The position numbers were made by a program, and so were the translations under genes. The notes beneath the pieces were generated by a model. That model ran no database searches and was not told where the DNA came from. It worked only from the letters and a program-made list of their open reading frames with translations. A DNA stretch of 64,000 nt from Pseudomonas shirazensis (GTDB lineage: Bacteria > Pseudomonadota > Gammaproteobacteria > Pseudomonadales > Pseudomonadaceae): assembly GCF_014268785.2 (NCBI RefSeq), contig NZ_JABWRD020000001.1, positions 633,001 through 697,000 of the forward strand, given 5' to 3'. The first letter of the stretch is position 1. Every line of letters begins with the position of its first letter. Shown one piece after another: positions 15,023 through 21,524 of this stretch.

Positions 15023-16756
15023 TTATCCAAGGCTCTGGCCCGCCAGCATCCGCGCTGCCAGGTAGCCAAAGGTCATACCGGGGCCGAGGGTGATGCCGCC
15101 GCTGGGGTAATAGCCGCGCATGATGCTGTTCATGTCATTGCCCACCGCGAACAGCCCAGGGATCGGCGTTTGCTGTTGGTCGAGCACGCGGGCCTGGGCA
15201 TCGGTGACCAGCCCGGTGAATGTGCCAAGGCTGCCCGGCACCAGCTTGACCGCGTAGAACGGCCCTTGCTGGACACTGCCCAGCGACGGGTTGGGGCCGT
15301 GCAACGGTTCACCCTGGGCTCGGTTGTAGGCTGATTCGCCACGTTGAAACAGCGGGTCCAGGCCTTGTTCTGCGTGCTGATTGAAGCGGGCCACGGTCGT
15401 TTGCAATTGCTCGCCATCGATCCCGCACTGGCCGGCCAGTGCCGCCAATGTGGGTGCCTTGTGCAGGTAGCCTTGGCGCACGTAGGGGGTGGTCGGAAAC
15501 GGCCATGGCTTTGACCAGCCGAGGCCATAGCGGCGCTGCGCGCGGTGGTCACAGATCAGCCAGGCCACCGGGCTTTCATTCGGCGCGGTGGCGGCAAACA
15601 GCGCGCACATGAAGTCGTGGTAGGAGTCGGCCTCATTGACGAAGCGTTGGCCGTTTTGCCGGACCGCGATAAAGCCCGGCTTGGCCCGTTCCATAAGGTG
15701 GGCGAAGCCGCTGAAGCCGCCATCGGCACGCGGCACCCGCGACACCGGTGCCCAGGCAGCGCCATGGGCCATGTCGGCGCTCACCTGCGCACCGACGCTC
15801 TCACCCAGGCGCAGGCCATCACCGCTGTTGCCCTTTGGCGCGGCGCTCAAGTGCTCGCTGCCGTCGGCACAGTGAGCGAGCAACTGGGCGCTGCGGTGGC
15901 GATCATGGGGGAAGCCGCCGCATGCCAGCACTACTCCGCGTCTGGCGTGTACCTGGACACGTCGCCCGCCGTGCTCAACCGTCGCTCCGAGCACGCGCTG
16001 GCCGTCGCTGAGCAATGCGCGGACAGGGGTTTCGGCAAGTAGCTGCACATCGCGTTGGAGGGCGCTTTTCAGCAGGCGTGCGACCAGCGCATTGCCGTTG
16101 ACCAGGTGCATGCCGCGGCCATGCCGAAGCATGTCTCGGGCATGGCGCAATATGCGCATGCCGGCATAGCGCAGTGAGCGCCAGCGGTGTCTGGCATTGA
16201 GCAGATGATTCAGGTCAGCGCCGCCGGCAATGCCCATGCCGGCCGGGCTGATCAGGTCGAGTGGGCGCCGCAGCTTGTTGATCCACAGCCCCAGCTCGCG
16301 GCCGTCATAGGGCTCGGCGCAGACCGAGCGGCCGCCTTTGGCATGGCCCGCGCTGGCGTGAAAATCAGGCATCGTGCTGCCGCAGAAAAACTTCACTTCG
16401 GTGTGCTGCTGGAAGAACCCGACCATCTCCGGGCCGTGGCGCAAGTATGCCTCCAGGCGCGTATCGAGCTGATCACAATGCAATTCGTTGCGCAGGTAGA
16501 TCCGCGCCTGCTCGATATCGGCGGCCCCGTCATCTGCGGCCGCCAACGGATTGCCAGGGACCCACAACCAGCCCCCGGACCAGGCGCTGGTGCCGCCGAA
16601 AACCGGCTCCTTCTCGACCACGATGACCTCCAGCCCCAGCTCGGCAGCGGTGACGGCTGCAGCCAGGCCCGCGGCGCCGGAGCCGATCACCAGCACATCG
16701 CATTGCAGGGTTTGACTGGCCGACAGGGCAGCAGTGTTCGACGGCAAAGCGCTCAA
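15023..16756 (-). CDS. 3-ketosteroid-1-dehydrogenase-like FAD flavoprotein (paralogue 2)
   Basis: 577 residues. FAD motif VIGSGAAGLAAAV plus VVEKEPVFGGTSAWSGG (about 22-62), and a C-terminal YPSGGITLGPGMTFGY that keeps the KstD-type Tyr550 and Gly554. It is closest to paralogue 1 at 7116 (both have 'SGGWLWVPGNPLA' and MHLVNGNALVARLLKS-like stretches) and less like paralogue 3. It is the last gene of a leftward operon: AroE-like, paralogue 3, NIPSNAP, then this gene after 72 bases. Expected role: dehydrogenation beside a ring ketone, electrons passing through FAD. The substrate is unknown. Confidence 0.87.
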   Translation of the reverse strand: MSALPSNTAALSASQTLQCDVLVIGSGAAGLAAAVTAAELGLEVIVVEKEPVFGGTSAWSGGWLWVPGNPLAAADDGAADIEQARIYLRNELHCDQLDTRLEAYLRHGPEMVGFFQQHTEVKFFCGSTMPDFHASAGHAKGGRSVCAEPYDGRELGLWINKLRRPLDLISPAGMGIAGGADLNHLLNARHRWRSLRYAGMRILRHARDMLRHGRGMHLVNGNALVARLLKSALQRDVQLLAETPVRALLSDGQRVLGATVEHGGRRVQVHARRGVVLACGGFPHDRHRSAQLLAHCADGSEHLSAAPKGNSGDGLRLGESVGAQVSADMAHGAAWAPVSRVPRADGGFSGFAHLMERAKPGFIAVRQNGQRFVNEADSYHDFMCALFAATAPNESPVAWLICDHRAQRRYGLGWSKPWPFPTTPYVRQGYLHKAPTLAALAGQCGIDGEQLQTTVARFNQHAEQGLDPLFQRGESAYNRAQGEPLHGPNPSLGSVQQGPFYAVKLVPGSLGTFTGLVTDAQARVLDQQQTPIPGLFAVGNDMNSIMRGYYPSGGITLGPGMTFGYLAARMLAGQSLG

Positions 16757-16828
16757 GGCAGCCTCCGTTGTAATGGCTTGAAGAAGCGGCTGCGCCCTAG
16801 TGGGCGCGAGCCTTAGGGACCTGCGCGG

Positions 16829-17149
16829 TTATTGCAGCGGCGAGAAATCGGTCGGGCGCAGCAGGCGCGACTCCAGCGTGACTACCGCATCGAGCGCTTT
16901 GTTCTGGCGGGCGAACTCCAGCCAGCGCGGGTCGGCCGCCATTGCTGCGCGGCGGGCGGTGCGCTCATCCAGGCTGGTGTAGGCCCACAGGTGTATCACC
17001 TGGTTGACCTCGCCAATTTCAGTGGTAAAGAAGCCCACCAGATTGCCCAGGTGCTCTTGCTGTACTTCCAGCGCAGCGCTTTTGTACAACGCCAGCCAGT
17101 CAGCCAGCTTGGTCGGTTTCAGGGTGTAGGTGCGTAGTTCATAGAACAT
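16829..17149 (-). CDS. NIPSNAP-family protein
   Basis: 106 residues, a single NIPSNAP ferredoxin-like domain: starts MFYELRTYTLKP, contains 'GFFTTEIGEVNQVIHLWAY' and TARRAAMAADPRWLEF. Proteins of this fold are small dimers often found in catabolic operons, where they may act as accessory, chaperone or isomerase-like components. The start at 17149 follows 'ctggagaacag' and lies 11 bases inside the end of the upstream flavoprotein gene, so translation is coupled. A position between two KstD-like genes suggests a shared pathway role. No catalytic residue can be named. Confidence 0.88.
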   Translation of the reverse strand: MFYELRTYTLKPTKLADWLALYKSAALEVQQEHLGNLVGFFTTEIGEVNQVIHLWAYTSLDERTARRAAMAADPRWLEFARQNKALDAVVTLESRLLRPTDFSPLQ

Positions 17150-18881
17150 GCTGTTCTCCAGAGGGCTGTGTTGAGTGGGTTGAGGTGGTTGCGGTGGCGC
17201 CATTCAGGCGGCCGGCGATGTCTTTGGCTGCCAGGTAGGCAAAGGTCAGGGCAGGGCCGAGGGTGATGCCCGGCCCCGGATAGGTGCCGGCCATGATCGA
17301 GTTCATTTCGTTGCCGGCGGCGTACAGCCCGGCGATCGGTTCGCCCTGTGCGTTGAGCACATTGGCCTGGCCGTTGGTGACCAGCCCGCGTGCCGAACCG
17401 AGGTCGCCGGTGTGCAGGCGAATGGCGTAGTAGGGCGGCTTGTTCAGTGGCCTCAGGCAGGGGTTGGGCGTGTGCAACGGGTCGCCCATATAGCGGTTGT
17501 AGGCATTGCTGCCCTTGCCGAACTGGCGGTCGACGCCTGCCGCGGCGTCGTTGTTGAAGCGCTGTACGGTGTGCGCCAACTTGCTGGGGTCGATCCCCAG
17601 CCGCGCGGCCAACTCGGCCAGGCTGTCGGCCCGCAGCAAGTAACCGGCTGCGATCAATGCGCTGTTGTCGACCGGCCGCGGTCGCGCCAGGCCCAGGCCG
17701 TAGGTGTTCAGCGCCTCGCCGTCACACACCAGCCAGCAGGGCGCGTTGGCTCCGCCGTTGGCAAGCATCGCCTCGACAAAACTGTGATAGGAGTTGGCTT
17801 CGTTGACGAAGCGCTGGCCGTCCTGATTCACCGCAATCACCCCCGGCTTGGCGCGGTCGGTGACCAGGTGCGCAAAGCGCTCCTCGCTGCCGTCGGCCTT
17901 GCGCAGGCGCGAGACCGGCGCCCAGAAGAAGTTGGCTGCCAGTTGCTCGCCCAGCGCTGCCTGCACCGATGCCGCCAGGCGCTGGCCATCGCCGACATTG
18001 GCTGGCGGCGACATGCTCAAGTGCGGCGCAGCACTGGCCGGGCGCCACTGCCCGGCGTGCTCGCCAGCAGCAAAGCCGCCCATGGCCAGCAGCACCCCGC
18101 CCCGGGCGCGCACGGCGTGTTCCTCGCCGCGCCAGTGGATGCGCACGCCGCTGACCACACCGTCCTCAACGATCAACGCCTGCGCCGAAGCCTCGAGCCA
18201 CAGCTCGACACCATTGGCAAATGCCGTGGTGGCCAGCCGCGCGATCAACGCATTACCGACCGTCAGGCGGGTGCCGCGCGGGTGACTGAGGCGGTCCAGG
18301 CCATAACGCGCGAGCAGCTTCAGGCAATGGCCGAGCGAACGCAGCGAGCGCTTGCAGCTGAGAAAATGCTGGATGTCGACCCGATTGACCATCATCCCGC
18401 CAAACAGCAGCATGCCGTCCGGTGGTTGTTTCAGGTGCCTGAACTGCGCGCCCAGGCGGCGCCCGTCGTATTCGTCGATCTCCAGCGCGCGCCCGCTCTG
18501 GGTCGCGCCGGGCAAGTCCGGATAATAATCCGGCGACAACGGCCGCAGGCTGTATTTGAGTTCACTGTTCTGTTGTAGAAAACGCAGCGCCTCACGGCCA
18601 TGTTCGATAAAGGCGTCGACCAGTTCGGGCTGATAGTTGGCGCCGATGACCTGCTGCAGATACAGGCGCATTTGCTCGGCCGGCAACTGCAGCCCGGCGG
18701 CGCGCGCCTGGTCGGTGTCATGCAGCCAGACCGCACCGCCGGAAATCGCCGAGGTACCGCCAAAACGGTCGGCTTTTTCCACCAGCAGCACGTTCAAGCC
18801 AAGGCTGTTGGCACTGACCGCAGCGGCGAAACCGGCAGCGCCGCTGCCGAGCACGATCAGGTCATAAGTGTTGTTGTTCAT
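17139..18881 (-). CDS. 3-ketosteroid-1-dehydrogenase-like FAD flavoprotein (paralogue 3)
   Basis: 580 residues. FAD motif VLGSGAAGFAAAV with 'LVEKADRFGGTSAISGGAVW' (about 9-52). The C-terminus has YPGPGITLGPALTF, the closest of the three copies to the classical KstD motif (Tyr534, Gly538). I start at the ATG at 18881, preceded by 'caggtgacagac'; a GTG nine bases earlier has no ribosome site. It follows the AroE-like gene by 26 bases and overlaps the NIPSNAP gene. It is distinct enough from paralogues 1 and 2 to suggest a different step or substrate in the same route. Confidence 0.87.
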   Translation of the reverse strand: MNNNTYDLIVLGSGAAGFAAAVSANSLGLNVLLVEKADRFGGTSAISGGAVWLHDTDQARAAGLQLPAEQMRLYLQQVIGANYQPELVDAFIEHGREALRFLQQNSELKYSLRPLSPDYYPDLPGATQSGRALEIDEYDGRRLGAQFRHLKQPPDGMLLFGGMMVNRVDIQHFLSCKRSLRSLGHCLKLLARYGLDRLSHPRGTRLTVGNALIARLATTAFANGVELWLEASAQALIVEDGVVSGVRIHWRGEEHAVRARGGVLLAMGGFAAGEHAGQWRPASAAPHLSMSPPANVGDGQRLAASVQAALGEQLAANFFWAPVSRLRKADGSEERFAHLVTDRAKPGVIAVNQDGQRFVNEANSYHSFVEAMLANGGANAPCWLVCDGEALNTYGLGLARPRPVDNSALIAAGYLLRADSLAELAARLGIDPSKLAHTVQRFNNDAAAGVDRQFGKGSNAYNRYMGDPLHTPNPCLRPLNKPPYYAIRLHTGDLGSARGLVTNGQANVLNAQGEPIAGLYAAGNEMNSIMAGTYPGPGITLGPALTFAYLAAKDIAGRLNGATATTSTHSTQPSGEQHVL

Positions 18882-18907
18882 GTCTGTCACCTGATTGACC
18901 CTGCGGG

Positions 18908-19723
18908 TCAGATATCCAGCGGGGTCACGCCCATGAAATGGCCGAGATTGCCCAACTGCGCCAGCGCCATCTCCGGGCCGGTCTGGATGGCGCAGCCCAT
19001 GCCCCGGGCAAACGACAGGAACGGTGTGAACGCTGGCGCCGTGACTACGTCGGCGACCAGGGTGGTGTCGCGCAGGGTCTGCATCAGCGCGACCGGCAGT
19101 GGCATCGGCCCGTCGCCAGCAGCGCCCATGCCCACCGGCGAGGCGTTGACCACCAGATCGAATTCGGCCAGCGAGGCGGGGCTGGCGGTGATGGCGATAT
19201 GCGGGAAGAAGGTGCGCAGCAGCTCAGCCAGCGCTTCGACACGCTGGCCGTCGAGGTCGCTGATCGCCAACCTGGTCAGCCCGGCCTGGCACAGCGAATA
19301 GGCGATGGCGCTGCCAACGCCACCAGTGCCGATCACCAGTGCGTTTTTATCGCGCGGATCGAAGCCCTGCTTGCGCGCGGCATTGAGAAAGCCCTCGCCA
19401 TCGACGATGTCGCCGAGCAAGCGGCCATCGGCTTCACGGCGAATCACGTTGACCGTGCCCAGCGCCTGGGAGCGTTCACTGAGGTCGTCCAGGCGGCTGG
19501 CCAGCTGCTGCTTGTAGGGCACAGTGACCACGCATCCGCGCAGGTTGTGCCAGCCGCGCAGCATCGTCACAAAGCCATCAAGGGCCGTGTGCTGCAGGTC
19601 GATGGCGAGCATGGCGGTCTCCTGACCTTGCTCGGCGAACCAGCGATTGAAGTTTTCCGGTGACTTCACCTGGGCAATAGGTGAGCCGACGATGGCGACC
19701 AGTTGGGTCGATCCCTTGATCAT
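18908..19723 (-). CDS. Shikimate-dehydrogenase-like enzyme with altered substrate pocket
   Basis: 271 residues of the AroE fold. Catalytic Lys71 (VTVPYK), Asn91 (GTVN) and Asp107 are kept, as are the NADP-fold GTGGVGSAIA and the late Gln (MALAQLG). The substrate-side motifs differ: AroE has HSxSP, here QVKSP (one serine lost); AroE has NTD, here IVD. A housekeeping shikimate dehydrogenase is therefore unlikely. It should oxidise or reduce a ring alcohol on a related alicyclic acid. First gene of the leftward operon with the flavoproteins, divergent from an IclR gene. Start set at ATG 19723; a GTG nine bases earlier is possible. Confidence 0.85.
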   Translation of the reverse strand: MIKGSTQLVAIVGSPIAQVKSPENFNRWFAEQGQETAMLAIDLQHTALDGFVTMLRGWHNLRGCVVTVPYKQQLASRLDDLSERSQALGTVNVIRREADGRLLGDIVDGEGFLNAARKQGFDPRDKNALVIGTGGVGSAIAYSLCQAGLTRLAISDLDGQRVEALAELLRTFFPHIAITASPASLAEFDLVVNASPVGMGAAGDGPMPLPVALMQTLRDTTLVADVVTAPAFTPFLSFARGMGCAIQTGPEMALAQLGNLGHFMGVTPLDI

Positions 19724-19810
19724 ATGCAGCACTCGCTGGTTGGCTTTGTTGTGCGCCGATAGTGCGAGCTGCGGCTTGCAGCGACAATCAAGGTGAATGC
19801 CAGATCGGTT

Positions 19811-19842
19811 GATAATCGCGCTGTCGATGCGATAATCGCACT
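19811..19842. promoter_or_regulatory. Tandem GATAATCGC operator between AroE-like operon and IclR gene
   Basis: Two direct copies, GATAATCGCGCT (19811-19822) and GATAATCGCACT (19831-19842), are spaced exactly 20 bases apart, about two helical turns. The second lies in a perfect palindrome TGCGAT-A-ATCGCA (19829-19841). They sit 26-57 bases before the IclR start, the expected place for an IclR autoregulatory and operon-control site. Protein binding is inferred. Confidence 0.6.
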
Positions 19843-19867
19843 CATCCCTCTAATAAGCGCAGGCGCC

Positions 19868-20641
19868 ATGAAGCAGCCCACTATCCACTCGCGCGATCTG
19901 ATCGTCGGGCTGCAAAAAGGCCTGGCGCTGATGCAGTTGTTTTCCCAGGACCACCCGCGCCTGAGCGTGCCCGAGGCGGCGCGGCTCGCCGACATGACCC
20001 ATAGCGCCGCCCGGCGCTTCCTGCTGACCCTGGTGCATGACGACTATGCGCAAACCGATGGCCGCTATTACTGGCTGACTGCCAAAGCCCTGCGCATCGG
20101 CCAGGCTTACGTCGATTCGGCGGTTTTGCCGCGCATGCTGCGGCCGATCGTCGAGCAGGTCGCGCGAACCACTCAGGAGCATGTTTCGGTCGGGGTGCGT
20201 GATGGCGACGACATCGTGCATATCGTACGCAGCCGCTACAGCCACATCGCGTCGCTGTCGATTCGTCCAGGCTCGCGGGTGCCGATGTACTGCACCGGCA
20301 GCGGTCGGCTATGGCTGGCGAGCCTCGATGAAGAGGCGCTGGCGGGCTATTTTGCGCGTAACCCGCTGCGGGCGATTACCCCGTATACCTTGATCGACGA
20401 GACAGAGGTGCGCGCCCAGATCAACCTGGCACGCGAGCGCGGGTATGTCTTGCTGGATCAGGAATACGAGGTGGGGATGCGTGTGCTGAGCGTGCCGCTG
20501 ATCGATCGGGAAGGACAGTTGCAGGCGGTCCTGACCATCACCACCCATGCCTCGCGGATGACCACCGAGCAGATGCGCGAACGCTATTTGTCGGCGTTGT
20601 ATGAAGGGCAGGCGTTGTTGCGGCCGATCATGACCTTGTAG
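19868..20641 (+). CDS. IclR-family regulator (PcaR/PobR-like)
   Basis: 257 residues. Helix-turn-helix 'LSVPEAARLADMTHSAARRF' (about 35-54) and the effector domain with 'RPGSRVPMYCTGSGRLWLAS', 'ALAGYFARNPLRAITPYTL' and 'RERGYVLLDQEYEVGMRVLS', the pattern of the PcaR/PobR/CatR-like branch that senses aromatic or hydroaromatic acids. Start placed at ATG 19868 (MKQPTIHSRD). Divergent from the AroE-like/flavoprotein operon across 144 bases that hold a tandem operator. Expected to regulate that operon; the effector is probably its substrate or a ring product. Confidence 0.9.
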   Translation: MKQPTIHSRDLIVGLQKGLALMQLFSQDHPRLSVPEAARLADMTHSAARRFLLTLVHDDYAQTDGRYYWLTAKALRIGQAYVDSAVLPRMLRPIVEQVARTTQEHVSVGVRDGDDIVHIVRSRYSHIASLSIRPGSRVPMYCTGSGRLWLASLDEEALAGYFARNPLRAITPYTLIDETEVRAQINLARERGYVLLDQEYEVGMRVLSVPLIDREGQLQAVLTITTHASRMTTEQMRERYLSALYEGQALLRPIMTL

Positions 20642-20691
20642 TTGAGGGCGGTTCGCCGCCGGCGCCTGAGCGATAGCGGCGAATGACCGTG

Positions 20692-21384
20692 TCAGTCAGC
20701 CTGTTCCTGGCGTAATCGCGCCAGCAGCGCCTCTGCCGTCGCTTCCGACGATGCCGGGTTCTGGCCGGTGATCAGGTTGCCGTCCTCGACCACGTAACTG
20801 GCCCAGTCGGCGGCTTTGGAGTAGTCGCCGCCTTTGGCCTTGAGCATGTCTTCGACCAGAAACGGCACTACCTTGGTCAGGCCGACGGCTTCTTCCTCGG
20901 AGTTGGTGAAGCCGGTCACGCGCTTGCCCTGGACGACCGGGCTGCCATCAGCTGCGTTGACGTTTTTCAGCACGCCTGGGGCATGGCACACGGCGGCTAC
21001 CGGTTTGTTCGAGGCGTAAAAGGCCTCGATCAGGGTTTTCGAGTCGAGGTCTTCGGCCAGGTCCCACAGTGGGCCGTGGCCGCCTGGGTAGAACACTGCA
21101 TCGAAGTCGTACGGGTCGATCTCGCCCAGCGGCAGGGTGTCGGCGAGTAGCGCTTGCGCTTTGCTGTCAGCTGCGAAGCGGCGGGTGGCTTCGGTTTGTG
21201 CATCGGGTTCATCGCTTTTCGGGTCCAGTGGCGGCTGGCCGCCTTTGGGCGAGGCGAGAGTGACCTCGGCCTTGGCGTCGATGAAGGTGTAATAAGGGGC
21301 GGCGAACTCTTCCAGCCAGAAGCCGGTTTTCTTGCCGGTGTCGCCGAGTTGGTCGTGGGATGTCAGGACCATCAGAATCTTCAT
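20692..21384 (-). CDS. DJ-1/PfpI family protein (Hsp31-like, type 1 glutamine amidotransferase domain)
   Basis: 230 residues. Has the nucleophile elbow AVCHAPG (Cys about 133, followed by His) and the conserved Glu in TGFWLEE near the N-terminus, plus 'DAVFYPGGHGPLWDL'. These are the features of the Hsp31/glyoxalase III group, which detoxify methylglyoxal or act as holdases in the cytoplasm. Good ribosome site 'ggaggacagccttac'. Alone on its strand, convergent with the IclR gene. The choice between deglycase, glyoxalase III and chaperone cannot be made here. Confidence 0.87.
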   Translation of the reverse strand: MKILMVLTSHDQLGDTGKKTGFWLEEFAAPYYTFIDAKAEVTLASPKGGQPPLDPKSDEPDAQTEATRRFAADSKAQALLADTLPLGEIDPYDFDAVFYPGGHGPLWDLAEDLDSKTLIEAFYASNKPVAAVCHAPGVLKNVNAADGSPVVQGKRVTGFTNSEEEAVGLTKVVPFLVEDMLKAKGGDYSKAADWASYVVEDGNLITGQNPASSEATAEALLARLRQEQAD

Positions 21385-21495
21385 GTAAGGCTGTCCTCCA
21401 GGGCTGGATGTGTAGGTGCATTTATTTCAGAGGCTTTGTTGGCGGATATGTTCAGCCTGTTGTGGTGAGCTTATCCATTATTGATCGCTCGTGGC

Positions 21496-21523
21496 GTGCC
21501 AGAGCGGCCAACGACTCTGGCAC
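21496..21523 (-). terminator. Stem-loop after the GGDEF/EAL gene
   Basis: GTGCCAGAG (21496-21504) pairs perfectly with CTCTGGCAC (21515-21523) around a 10-base loop, directly past the stop of the leftward GGDEF/EAL gene. There is no U tract, so it is either a weak terminator or a 3' stabilising hairpin. Confidence 0.45.
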
Positions 21524-21524
21524 C

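Noticed and set aside
19758..19790. GC-rich inverted repeat GCTGC...GCAGC upstream of the AroE-like gene as an operator
   Set aside because: Only five-base arms with an irregular centre, common by chance at this GC content; the GATAATCGC repeats are far stronger.
20645..20690. Terminator between the IclR and DJ-1 genes
   Set aside because: An eight-base repeat TTCGCCGC/GCGGCGAA exists, but the loop is 16 bases and no T tract follows.
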